A DNA stretch of 13,844 nucleotides from Phycisphaerales bacterium (GTDB taxonomy: Bacteria; Planctomycetota; Phycisphaerae; Phycisphaerales; UBA1924). The DNA lies in assembly GCA_003511945.1 (NCBI GenBank), contig DOJA01000214.1, positions 745-14,588 of the forward strand, given 5' to 3'. Every line of letters begins with the position of its first letter. Positions within the stretch are counted from its first letter, which is position 1. Position numbers and translations under genes: made by a program. Shown piece by piece: positions 7,147 to 13,788 of the stretch. The notes under the pieces were generated by a model. The model saw only the letters and a program-made list of their open reading frames with translations. It did not search any database and was not told the DNA's origin.

Positions 7147-7162
7147 CGGGAGGCGCCCGTCC

Positions 7163-8215
7163 TCACTTGTCTGAGAGCAGCGCCCGGCCCGCGGTGAATC
7201 GCTCCAGCTCGTCGCTCGTGAGGTAGGCCTTGGCGTCGGTGTCATCGCGGAGGTAGGCGTCGAGGAACGCTGTGGTGGCGCTGGTGGTGGCGTCCACGAT
7301 CATGCCGATGTCCGCGGGCGCGTTCTCGCCCACAAGGTCCAGGATCGCCGCCGGCTGCCGGCCCTGGTAGGACGAGTGCGTCGCGCCCTCGATGAACAGC
7401 AGGAACTTGTCGCCCGGCTTGGCGAGGTCGAAGGGCATGCGCCGGGACTCGGGCGTCTCGTCGCTGACCATCGAGGTGTCCTTCGAGCCGGTGATGACGA
7501 GCATGGGGAGGTCCAGTTCGTTCCAGGACTCGGCGCTGAGCAGACGCGAGGCCCCCTGGCCCGAGATGACCACCGCCGCCTTGATCCGCCCGTCGCCGGC
7601 GCTCCCGACGCGCAGCGGCCCCGTCTCGCCCCCGAACTTCCGCGCGGAGCGCACCTTCACGCCCGCCATGATCTGCGTCGTGAGCGCGCCGGCGGAGTGC
7701 CCCGCCATCGCCAGGCGCTCCCGGTCGATGCGCACGCCCGTGGCCCGCTCGATCTCGACCAGCGAGTCGAGCACCAGGCGCGCATCGCCAACGCGGCTGG
7801 GGAGGTCCACCTTCGAGACGATGTTCCGCATCTCCCGGCGCACATCGGGGATGGACTCGCCCTGCTCGCGGCGCAGCCGGACAGAGTCCGAGTGGGTCGG
7901 GTGAACGACGACGAAGCCCCACGAGGCCCAGTGAGCGCTCAGCTCGCCAAACGCCCGCCGATCACCCCCCGCCCCGTGCGAGAACACCACCAGGGCCAGG
8001 GGCTCCGCCGCGCCCGTGGGGAAGCGGACGGTGCACTGAAGTTCCTTGTTGCGGGCCGCGTCGCGGAGCACCAACGGGTCGAGGGTTCCGACCTCGTTGG
8101 GACCTTCTTCCAGTCGGTACCCCGAGCCCCGCGCGTCCTCGACGGGCTGGGCGGGGGCGGTGGATACAGAGGCCACGCTAAGTCCTAAAATCAGTGCAGA
8201 CAACATGTTGCGCAT
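7163..8215 (-). CDS. Secreted alpha/beta hydrolase (PAF-acetylhydrolase / dienelactone hydrolase-like)
   Basis: The 350-residue product has a signal peptide (1 to about 22, ending APA). The alpha/beta-hydrolase fold is shown by the oxyanion turn SHGAGG (79-84), the nucleophile elbow GHSAG with Ser164, Asp236 in ITGSKDTS and His270 in IEGATHSSY. The ordering and the HGAGG turn resemble the platelet-activating-factor acetylhydrolase-like or chlorophyllase-like group, which are esterases; the substrate cannot be read from sequence. ATG 8215 is preferred over the longer open frame because it begins the signal peptide and has GGGAGAGG just upstream (core GGGAG, 6 bases away). The gene converges with the M61 peptidase gene and diverges from the PEP-CTERM-like gene. 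Confidence 0.9.
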   Translation of the reverse strand: MRNMLSALILGLSVASVSTAPAQPVEDARGSGYRLEEGPNEVGTLDPLVLRDAARNKELQCTVRFPTGAAEPLALVVFSHGAGGDRRAFGELSAHWASWGFVVVHPTHSDSVRLRREQGESIPDVRREMRNIVSKVDLPSRVGDARLVLDSLVEIERATGVRIDRERLAMAGHSAGALTTQIMAGVKVRSARKFGGETGPLRVGSAGDGRIKAAVVISGQGASRLLSAESWNELDLPMLVITGSKDTSMVSDETPESRRMPFDLAKPGDKFLLFIEGATHSSYQGRQPAAILDLVGENAPADIGMIVDATTSATTAFLDAYLRDDTDAKAYLTSDELERFTAGRALLSDK

Positions 8216-8310
8216 GATCCTCTCCCGCGGGGGGGTGTCCGACGCCCAACGAAGACCCGCGTGGTGGATTGCCCGGCCGGGCAACGGGGGCTGCAGGCCG
8301 GGCGCGAGCA

Positions 8311-8340
8311 AACGGCCAAGACGGCGCCAATCTTGGCGTT
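8311..8340. promoter_or_regulatory. Inverted repeat in the divergent intergenic region
   Basis: AACGGCCAAGA (8311-8321) and TCTTGGCGTT (8331-8340) are complementary apart from one bulged G, around a 9-base loop containing the palindrome GGCGCC. It lies in the 185-base region between two divergent genes, about 28 bases upstream of a possible -10 box (TAGTTT, 8368-8373). The position suits an operator; a terminator is less likely since no gene reads into it. Confidence 0.4.
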
Positions 8341-8385
8341 TGGACTGGACATCGGCTGCGTCTGCGCTAGTTTTCAGGGGTTCCC

Positions 8386-8391
8386 AGGAGG
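8386..8391 (+). promoter_or_regulatory. Strong ribosome binding site of the PEP-CTERM-like gene
   Basis: AGGAGG, 9 bases before the ATG at 8401, is the best Shine-Dalgarno sequence in the window. It contrasts with metG and both peptidase genes, which have none, and it fixes the start of this gene. Confidence 0.8.
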
Positions 8392-8400
8392 AGAAGAATC

Positions 8401-9084
8401 ATGCGTCATCTGACCGCTGCGGCTGTGGCCGCGGTTGCCGCGCTGGCGACGCCGGCGTTCGCGGCCCCATCGTGGTCCTACTTCGCCGGGGGCGACGCCG
8501 CCTTCCTGGCGATCTCGAACAACGGGATGCTGGAGCGCGCCGTCGCCGAGGGTCGGATCGGCGACGCCGGGACGAACCAGACCTGGGAGATCGCTCTCTG
8601 GGAGCGCGGCGGGGTGGGCGCCCCGAAGGACCAGGACAACCTCACCATCACCAACGGCACAGTCATGCCGTGGACCCTCACCTGGGACGGCGTGAACACC
8701 GTGTCGTACACGGTCAACGGGGTGCTCGTCTCCTGGAACCAGGTCGCGGGGAACTTCACCGACATCTTCATCCGCTCGCGCTCCGCGACGGACTCGATGG
8801 TCGTTGTGCAGAGCATCGACCTCGTCGGCTCTGGCCTGGCGATCGGCGACCTGTCCTCTTCTGGCAACGGGGATGTCGACTACCTCCGCATCCAGAACAT
8901 GGGGATGGACTTCCCGGCCCTCACGCTGACGGGGAACCTGACGCTGTCGTGGACGGGGGCTCGCCCGTCGAACTCGCAGCTGGCGACGCAGATCAAGCTG
9001 ACCAATGTGATCCCCGCGCCGGGCGGCGTCGCCCTGGGGCTTGTGGCCCTCGGCGCGGGCGCGCGTCGTCGTCGTCGTCGCTGA
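8401..9084 (+). CDS. Exported protein with PEP-CTERM-like sorting tail
   Basis: The 227-residue product has a signal peptide (1 to about 22, ending AFA). Its C-terminal tail consists of IPAPGG (204-209), a hydrophobic stretch (VALGLVALGAGA), and six arginines at the end. This three-part tail is the planctomycete form of PEP-CTERM, a presumed exosortase-type recognition signal that is cut and anchored or released at the envelope. The middle (23-200) is rich in Thr, Asn and Gly with alternating hydrophobics, suggesting a beta-sandwich; no catalytic motif is visible. The poly-Arg tail is encoded by an uninterrupted CGT/CGC triplet run (9064-9081). It has its own promoter region and strong RBS, and converges with the lipoprotein-like gene 64 bases away. 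Function unknown. Confidence 0.87.
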   Translation: MRHLTAAAVAAVAALATPAFAAPSWSYFAGGDAAFLAISNNGMLERAVAEGRIGDAGTNQTWEIALWERGGVGAPKDQDNLTITNGTVMPWTLTWDGVNTVSYTVNGVLVSWNQVAGNFTDIFIRSRSATDSMVVVQSIDLVGSGLAIGDLSSSGNGDVDYLRIQNMGMDFPALTLTGNLTLSWTGARPSNSQLATQIKLTNVIPAPGGVALGLVALGAGARRRRRR

Positions 9085-9148
9085 GGCGAGCCGGCCCGTC
9101 AGACAACTTCATCGACCGATGGGTCCGCGGATGCCGGCGGGACTCGAC

Positions 9149-10333
9149 CTACTTCGAGAGCAGATCGCCCAAGGCCGTGTCTGGAGCGAGTTCTTCGCCC
9201 CAGAGGTTTGCTCGTCTCCAGGCGAGCGTGAGGCCTTCCCACACCTGGAGCGCCGTGGCTCCGCGGGCATGACCCGCGGCCGCCTTGGTCACGAGGGCGT
9301 CGATCGAGTCGTACGGGACATATGGGGAAATGGCGACTCGCTGGCCGGGACTGCCGAGGTAGTTGCCGTGCGGGTCGATCTCGCTTCGGTGCGCCAGGGC
9401 CGGGTATGCCGCCTGGAGTTTGTCCTTCAACGGGAAGCCGGGGGGCACCTGATCGAAGGGGCCGTCGTAGTAGTTGTTGGCGCGGATGTTGCTCGCGTGG
9501 ACGCCCAGAAGGATCGCGCGCCCGGACTCGTCGAACAGGAATACGAACCGCGACTCTCGACCTACGAAGAGGGGTGGCGTCGAGCCGGGGATCGGATCAA
9601 GCGTCTCTGGCGAGAGAGCATGAGGGTTCAGCACATACCTGAATGTACTCGGCTCCGCGGCCCAGACGAGCACAAATGAGTGTCCCGAGTCGTCGACGAT
9701 GTCCGCCACGAACTCTTCGCCGGTGACCAGGAGGTCCGGTTCGCTGCGCGCGGGTGAGACAAGCACGAACTCTCTTGCGATCCCGCCCCAGCTCACCGCG
9801 TAGCGGCCGGGGCCCGACCGGGACAGCTCGACCCCGTCCGTCGCATCGAACGACGAGGCGCGGACGAACGAACGGTCGTTCTCGTCGAAGTACCCGATGT
9901 GCAGGATCGACGCGGGAGCGTCGGTGAAGCGAAGGTTGCCGCTGATCCATCGGTGTCCGGCCCGGAAGCGAAAATAAAAGTAGAGTTCGGTCGGGTAGAC
10001 GAGGTTGCGCTCCGGCGCGTGGCGGAGCACATGGCGGAGGACCGAGAGAGGATCATCCAATTGTGGGGCGTGCACCGAGTTTGAGCGGGGGCCGAGCCCG
10101 GACTGCGCCCAGCGGCCCTCGAGCCAGTCCTGATGGAACAGGACCGCGGGACCATCGGGAGTGCGTGGGTTCGAAGTGCATGCACTCGGAGTCAGGACCG
10201 CGGCGATCCATCCTCCGAGGGCGAGCCATCGCGGCGCGGGGCCGCGGCGAGCACGATGGCCGCGCTGAGGAAGCCGATGCAGGCGAGCTCCGCCGCGAGG
10301 CGATCCCAGGACACGCCGACCGAGGTGATCCAT
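9149..10333 (-). CDS. Exported, lipoprotein-like protein of unknown function
   Basis: From ATG 10333 the product has 394 residues. Residues about 34-51 form a hydrophobic stretch ending WIAAVLTPSAC-TSNP, which looks like a lipoprotein signal with the cysteine as acyl site, although Pro at -3 is atypical. The rest is mostly beta-strand-like with aromatic-rich segments (LYFYFRFRAGHRW, NNYYDGPFDQVPPGFPLKDKL). No family was recognised with confidence; YYDGPFDQVP-type segments are, from memory, seen in other Phycisphaerae hypothetical proteins. Apart from a start at 10510 there is only one in-frame ATG (10333), and it lies inside the preceding membrane-protein gene, giving a 142-base out-of-frame overlap; a rare CTG start further in is the alternative. 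It is the last gene of the three-gene minus-strand cluster. Confidence 0.7.
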   Translation of the reverse strand: MDHLGRRVLGSPRGGARLHRLPQRGHRARRGPAPRWLALGGWIAAVLTPSACTSNPRTPDGPAVLFHQDWLEGRWAQSGLGPRSNSVHAPQLDDPLSVLRHVLRHAPERNLVYPTELYFYFRFRAGHRWISGNLRFTDAPASILHIGYFDENDRSFVRASSFDATDGVELSRSGPGRYAVSWGGIAREFVLVSPARSEPDLLVTGEEFVADIVDDSGHSFVLVWAAEPSTFRYVLNPHALSPETLDPIPGSTPPLFVGRESRFVFLFDESGRAILLGVHASNIRANNYYDGPFDQVPPGFPLKDKLQAAYPALAHRSEIDPHGNYLGSPGQRVAISPYVPYDSIDALVTKAAAGHARGATALQVWEGLTLAWRRANLWGEELAPDTALGDLLSK

Positions 10334-10551
10334 GTATTGCCGCCCGATCCGGATGGGGGCAAGAGGATCAATCTCCTGGCGGTCGCCGCGCGTTCCGAGG
10401 TGCCGCCGACTTGGATCGTCAGTCGCCAGGGCGGGAAGCCCAGCGCGAGTGTCGCGAGGAACAGGCCCGCCACGATCGCTTGTCGCTGGATGGTCGATAG
10501 CGCACTCCATGATCGAGCCGTCGGTGCTGCATCATCCCTTCCGAGGTTCAT
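10192..10551 (-). CDS. Small two-helix membrane protein
   Basis: The 119-residue product has two predicted membrane helices: residues about 22-41 (RQAIVAGLFLATLALGFPPW) and about 84-104 (WDRLAAELACIGFLSAAIVLA). A polar loop with RRLILLPPSG lies between. The pattern of a first helix ending in FPPW, a loop with a PP motif, and a second helix preceded by an Arg-Leu is shared, from memory, by many small uncharacterised bacterial membrane proteins. It starts 14 bases after the stop of the WP-x-NH repeat gene, so the two are almost certainly co-transcribed. Its 3' end overlaps the N-terminal coding region of the lipoprotein-like gene. No enzymatic motif is visible; an accessory membrane role is only a guess. 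Confidence 0.72.
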   Translation of the reverse strand: MNLGRDDAAPTARSWSALSTIQRQAIVAGLFLATLALGFPPWRLTIQVGGTSERAATARRLILLPPSGSGGNTWITSVGVSWDRLAAELACIGFLSAAIVLAAAPRRDGSPSEDGSPRS

Positions 10552-10565
10552 GAGGCGCGGACCCT

Positions 10566-11870
10566 TCAGTTCCCGTCATCGATGATCTCGTTGGCGGTCG
10601 TCCAGATCGAGTGTCCGTCTGGGAAGAGGTGGATCGGCTCCCCGGGCTGACTCCATCCCTTCGAGACCTCGAAATAGTGGTTCATCGGCCATGACGGATC
10701 GGTCGCGGGGGGCCAGCTCGCCGAAGGCCCTACGAAGTGGCCCGGCGTCCAGTGGACCGACGAGTTCATCAAGTGCGTCTCGGGCCAGGACAGCGAGATC
10801 GTGCCGAGATGGTTCGGCTGCCAGGCGAGGTTCGACACCTGCGAATCGTGAGCCCAGGACGCAGAGAGCGCCGTGAGGTGCGGCGACCGGGGCGTCGAGA
10901 GAGAGATCGCTCCGTCGTGAACCCCGAGACTGCGGCTGTCCGCCACTCGGTGATTCGGCGACCAGGTGCGGCTCGTCGCGGTGCTGTGCTGCTCGACCGG
11001 CGGGACAGGGTCCGACGGGTACCACTCCGCGCTGATCCCATGCCCGTGGTTCGGAGGCCAGTACGCGCTCACGCCCGACGAGTGGTTCGCGGGGTCGGGC
11101 CAGAGCGAGGACACCGACCCCAGGTGATTCGGCGGGCGCGTCGCGCTGACGATGGCGTCGTGCGACGAGAGAGGCCATGTGGTGCTGATGCCAAAGTCGT
11201 GGTCGTTCGGCGCCGGCGACAGGGAGTGGGAGGTTCCCAGCACATGGCCGGGATAAGTCGAAGAGAAGTAGGCGTTGTGCGCGTCCGGTTCGTATGAAGT
11301 ATAGAAGCCGCTCCCGCCGATCGGCTCCTCTTCGTCGAGCGGGCCGTCGGTGTCGATCGGATCGTTCGAGACCAGCAGCGTCTCCGCGGCCGACTCCGCG
11401 CCTTCCCCGATCGGTTCTTCCGACATCGAAGCGAGAACAATCCAAAGATCGGACCAGTCGACCACCCCGTCCAAGTTCGGGTCTGGTCGAGGCCCTCCCG
11501 GGCCGCCGCGGGCTCCCAATTGCGCCAGCACCTCGGCGGCGTCGGATTCGTTGACCAGGCCGTCACCGTTGGCGTCGCCGATCAGCCGCCGAAGCTCACG
11601 CGCCAGCACGAGCACGGCGTCGCGTGTATCGCAGTCGCCGTCCCGATCGGTATCACGGACCCGGACCCCAGTCGTCCGGTCCCCCAGCCATCGACGGAAG
11701 TCGCGGTCGGTGATGTCTCCGTCGCCGTCGGAGTCCGGGATCGCCAGGTATCGACCGAACCGCGCGGCCACCCCGTCGCGCGTTGGCCCAGACGCCCAGG
11801 TCGTAGACGGGAGCCACGCCACCATCCCCACCATGGAAGCCACGGCATGCACGGATGGCCCGATCCGCAT
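10566..11870 (-). CDS. Secreted protein with EF-hand/dockerin-like loops and PNH...SxxWP tandem repeats
   Basis: The 434-residue product has a signal peptide (MRIGPSVHAVASMVGMVAWL ... TTWAS). Four calcium-loop motifs follow near the N-terminus: DSDGDGDITDRDF, DTDRDGDCDTRDA, DANGDGLVNESDA and DPNLDGVVDWSDL (about residues 46-142), two dockerin-like pairs. An acidic linker (about 145-190) leads to about 15 tandem units of 12-13 residues, consensus P-N-H-x-x-x-x-S-x-x-W-P (about 195-410), e.g. PNHLGSVSSLWP, PNHGHGISAEWYP, PNHLGTISLSWP. Start ATG 11870 is chosen over an ATG 21 bases upstream because CGGAG lies 7 bases before it and it opens the signal peptide directly. The gene heads a three-gene cluster and is preceded by a promoter with a G10 tract. 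The repeat family was not recognised; a surface adhesin or metal-binding role is inference. Confidence 0.82.
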   Translation of the reverse strand: MRIGPSVHAVASMVGMVAWLPSTTWASGPTRDGVAARFGRYLAIPDSDGDGDITDRDFRRWLGDRTTGVRVRDTDRDGDCDTRDAVLVLARELRRLIGDANGDGLVNESDAAEVLAQLGARGGPGGPRPDPNLDGVVDWSDLWIVLASMSEEPIGEGAESAAETLLVSNDPIDTDGPLDEEEPIGGSGFYTSYEPDAHNAYFSSTYPGHVLGTSHSLSPAPNDHDFGISTTWPLSSHDAIVSATRPPNHLGSVSSLWPDPANHSSGVSAYWPPNHGHGISAEWYPSDPVPPVEQHSTATSRTWSPNHRVADSRSLGVHDGAISLSTPRSPHLTALSASWAHDSQVSNLAWQPNHLGTISLSWPETHLMNSSVHWTPGHFVGPSASWPPATDPSWPMNHYFEVSKGWSQPGEPIHLFPDGHSIWTTANEIIDDGN

Positions 11871-11877
11871 ATGAAAT

Positions 11878-11881
11878 CTCC
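11878..11881 (-). promoter_or_regulatory. Ribosome binding site deciding the start at 11870
   Basis: GGAG on the minus strand, 7 bases before ATG 11870. The alternative upstream ATG at 11891 has no comparable site. Confidence 0.55.
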
Positions 11882-11919
11882 GGGACTGCATCCAACCATC
11901 TCGCCACGCGACAGATGTA

Positions 11920-11947
11920 AGAATAGTGGGGGGGGGGAGGGAATCAA
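11920..11947 (-). promoter_or_regulatory. Candidate promoter with homopolymeric G:C tract in the spacer
   Basis: On the minus strand, TTGATT (11947-11942, 4 of 6 to the -35 consensus) and TATTCT (11925-11920, 4 of 6 to the -10 consensus) are 16 bases apart. The spacer contains ten consecutive C on that strand (G at 11928-11937 on the plus strand). Transcription would start about 45 bases before ATG 11870. Gain of one base would give the optimal 17-base spacing. Confidence 0.5.
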
Positions 11948-11972
11948 GGGCGATTTTGGGACCGCCGCCGAC

Positions 11973-12746
11973 CTATTCCACGCTCAGCGCCCGGGCCGCC
12001 CGCTTTCGCAGCCCGGCCCGCATGTTGAGGATCTCCACCCCCAGACTGAACGCCATGGCGAAGTAGATGTACCCCCGCGGGATGTGCTGCCCCAGCCCGT
12101 CGGCCACCAGCATCACGCCGATCAGCAGCAGGAACGACAGCGCCAGCATCTTCATGGTCGGGTGGCGGTCGATGAAGCGGCTGATCCGCCCCGCGAACGC
12201 CATCATCACCCCGACCGCGATCACCACCGCGACGATCATCACCCACAGCGCCCGCGCCATCCCGACCGCGGTGATGACCGAGTCCAGCGAGAACACGAGG
12301 TCGATCATCAGGATCTGCGCGATGACCGCGCCGCTGGCCGCTCGCGCGCCGGCCTTGCGAGCGGCGCCCGCCGTCGCGCCCGGCTCGTCGTGGCCCTTCG
12401 GCGCGTCCTCGATCTTGTGGTGGATCTCGAGGGTCGCCTTGGTGATGAGGAACAGACCGCCCGCGAGCAGGATCAGGTCCTTCCCGTTGAACTCCTGGCC
12501 GAACAGGGAGAAGAGCACCGCGGTCAGGCCCATGACCCAGGTGATGCCCAGCAGCAGGGCGATGCGGAAGAACATCGCCAGCCCGAGCCCCAGCGTCCGC
12601 ACGCGGTCCTGCTTCGCGGGCTCGACCTTCGAGGTGAGGATGGCGATGAAGACGATGTTGTCGATGCCCAGCACGATCTCCATGGCCGTCAGGGTGAGCA
12701 GGGCCAGGAGGTTCTCGCCCGTGAGGGCGCCGAGGATCGCGTCCAT
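11973..12746 (-). CDS. TerC-family integral membrane protein
   Basis: The 257-residue product has about seven hydrophobic segments. The two hallmark acidic motifs of the TerC/Alx/YkoY family are present: EIVLGIDNIVFI (Glu23, Asp29, Asn30) in the first helix and IDLVFSLDSV (Asp149, Asp155) in the middle. The second motif follows an Ala/Lys/Gly-rich cytoplasmic loop (about 111-140). Members export metal ions, manganese in the best-studied cases, or are linked to tellurite resistance; which applies here cannot be told. It begins 48 bases after the stop of a PilZ gene on the same strand, with only a weak ribosome binding site. The gap is too short for a yybP-ykoY manganese riboswitch, so if it is metal-regulated the element must lie elsewhere. 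The C-terminal segment HIPRGYIYFAMAFSLGVEIL is also typical of the family. Confidence 0.93.
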   Translation of the reverse strand: MDAILGALTGENLLALLTLTAMEIVLGIDNIVFIAILTSKVEPAKQDRVRTLGLGLAMFFRIALLLGITWVMGLTAVLFSLFGQEFNGKDLILLAGGLFLITKATLEIHHKIEDAPKGHDEPGATAGAARKAGARAASGAVIAQILMIDLVFSLDSVITAVGMARALWVMIVAVVIAVGVMMAFAGRISRFIDRHPTMKMLALSFLLLIGVMLVADGLGQHIPRGYIYFAMAFSLGVEILNMRAGLRKRAARALSVE

Positions 12747-12794
12747 GATCGCAGTGCCCCTGTTGTGGAACGGGGGCCGAGGATATCCGGGGTC

Positions 12795-13208
12795 TCACCC
12801 CTGCTCGCGCAGGCGGATGCTCGTCGAATAGGTCGTGTTCCCCGCCGCGGACTGCGCCAGCGCATTCAAGTGTCGGCGCGTGTCGGCCGTCACATCGACG
12901 AACCGAAGGCCGAACTCGTTCCAGCGCCAACCGCGGTGCTTCACCCACATCACCTCGCCCTTCACCGGGAAAGGCCCGTCGCATCCCTGCACCGTGAAGC
13001 ACACGACATCGTGCTTGTCGAACGACGGGCGCCGGACGGCACGGATCCGCATCCCCGCCGCCGAGGCGTCCAGTGCGTCCCCAAGCGAGCAGCGGACCGC
13101 CTCCAGCACCACGCGCCCGTGGGCGCGCTGGCAGTCGGGGAACGAGTTCGTCGGGATCGGCGACGGATTCCGCGGCCTGCGCGGGAGAGTGCCCGAGGGA
13201 ACGGCCAT
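12795..13208 (-). CDS. PilZ-domain protein (second of a tandem pair)
   Basis: The 137-residue cytoplasmic product carries both c-di-GMP-binding motifs of PilZ: RxxxR as RAHGR (28-32) and DxSxxG as DASAAG (47-52). Strands follow ending in the FGLRFVDV segment typical of PilZ barrels. A 25-residue Pro/Arg-rich N-terminus precedes the domain. Its ATG begins one base after the TGA of the upstream PilZ gene (TGACATG), which implies translational coupling, and there is no recognisable Shine-Dalgarno sequence of its own. As a stand-alone receptor it probably conveys c-di-GMP level to an unknown partner. The call is firm for the fold and motifs; the output is unknown. Confidence 0.88.
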   Translation of the reverse strand: MAVPSGTLPRRPRNPSPIPTNSFPDCQRAHGRVVLEAVRCSLGDALDASAAGMRIRAVRRPSFDKHDVVCFTVQGCDGPFPVKGEVMWVKHRGWRWNEFGLRFVDVTADTRRHLNALAQSAAGNTTYSTSIRLREQG

Positions 13209-13209
13209 G

Positions 13210-13590
13210 TCACGCGGCCCTTTCTTTGTTGATCGACGAGATGAAGTCCGAGTTCGTCGAGACCGTTCGGGCGGCCTGCGTCAGCGCCTCGCGCAGTTCC
13301 GGGGTCAGTTCGATGAACTCCACCCCCACCTCCACCCGGAACAGCCCCTGCTTGTCGACCCAGGACACCCGTGCCGCCACCGTCAGCGTGCGTTCCAGGG
13401 TCCGCACCGTCACCAGCAGGCGTTCACCCGGGCGCTCTACCGGGCGGGTGCGGCGGAGAACACGCATCCCCCCGGCGCTCAGGTCGGCGACCCGCCCCAG
13501 CGATGACCCGACCAGCTCGCACCGCACGCGCCCGGACTTCCTCCGGTTGGACAGCGGGCACTGCGGATTGGCGGGTCGTTTGCGGAGCAT
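13210..13590 (-). CDS. PilZ-domain protein (first of a tandem pair)
   Basis: The 126-residue cytoplasmic product has RxxxR as RKSGR (17-21) and DxSxxG as DLSAGG (36-41). A beta-barrel follows, ending VEVGVEFIEL, with a C-terminal helix (TPELREALTQAARTV). All residues expected for c-di-GMP binding are present. The two PilZ proteins share layout but differ in sequence (the 137-residue partner has a longer N-terminus and a CFTVQG strand), so this is an old duplication or a functional pair rather than a recent copy. The ATG at 13590 is preceded by a weak AGAGAG. The gene is probably the first of the PilZ-PilZ-TerC unit; the promoter should lie in 13591-13788 but no convincing -35/-10 pair was found. 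Confidence 0.88.
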   Translation of the reverse strand: MLRKRPANPQCPLSNRRKSGRVRCELVGSSLGRVADLSAGGMRVLRRTRPVERPGERLLVTVRTLERTLTVAARVSWVDKQGLFRVEVGVEFIELTPELREALTQAARTVSTNSDFISSINKERAA

Positions 13591-13669
13591 GGCTCTCTGG
13601 CTTCGATCGGCCCGAAAACGGGGAGGGCTGAACCCCGGCCGCCGCAGGTCGTAGGGAAATGGTGGGTTC

Positions 13670-13694
13670 CCCGGCCCGGATCCGGAGGGCCGGG
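13670..13694. other. GC-rich perfect hairpin upstream of the PilZ pair
   Basis: CCCGGCCC (13670-13677) and GGGCCGGG (13687-13694) pair perfectly over 8 bases around a 9-base loop containing GGATCC. It lies 80 bases upstream of the first PilZ start. With no T-run on either side it may be a leader structure or a factor-independent stop for a gene beyond the window. Confidence 0.45.
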
Positions 13695-13743
13695 CGACAA
13701 TCGAATCCTCACACGGGATTTGTCATCAGCCCCGAACGCGGGG

Positions 13744-13766
13744 GTCCGATAGAGAACCCATCGGAC
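13744..13766. other. Short inverted repeat GTCCGAT / ATCGGAC
   Basis: Seven-base perfect arms (13744-13750 and 13760-13766) flank a 9-base spacer. The size and spacing fit a dimeric regulator site. The rest of 13591-13844 holds no gene that could be supported. Confidence 0.35.
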
Positions 13767-13788
13767 GACGGGTCCACACCCGCGCGGG

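Noticed and set aside
9064..9081. CGT triplet run as a mobile or regulatory microsatellite
   Set aside because: It simply encodes the Arg tail expected at the end of a PEP-CTERM-like sorting signal.
9085..9148. Terminator between the convergent PEP-CTERM-like and lipoprotein-like genes
   Set aside because: GCCGGC-containing segments can pair weakly, but no stable stem with a T-run on either strand was found.
12747..12794. yybP-ykoY manganese riboswitch upstream of TerC
   Set aside because: Only 48 bases lie between the PilZ stop and the TerC start, too short for that structure, and no conserved loop sequence is visible.
11520..13232. 570-residue plus-strand open frame opposite TerC and PilZ
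   Set aside because: The opposite strand carries the TerC and PilZ signatures; this translation is Arg/Asp/His-rich low complexity.
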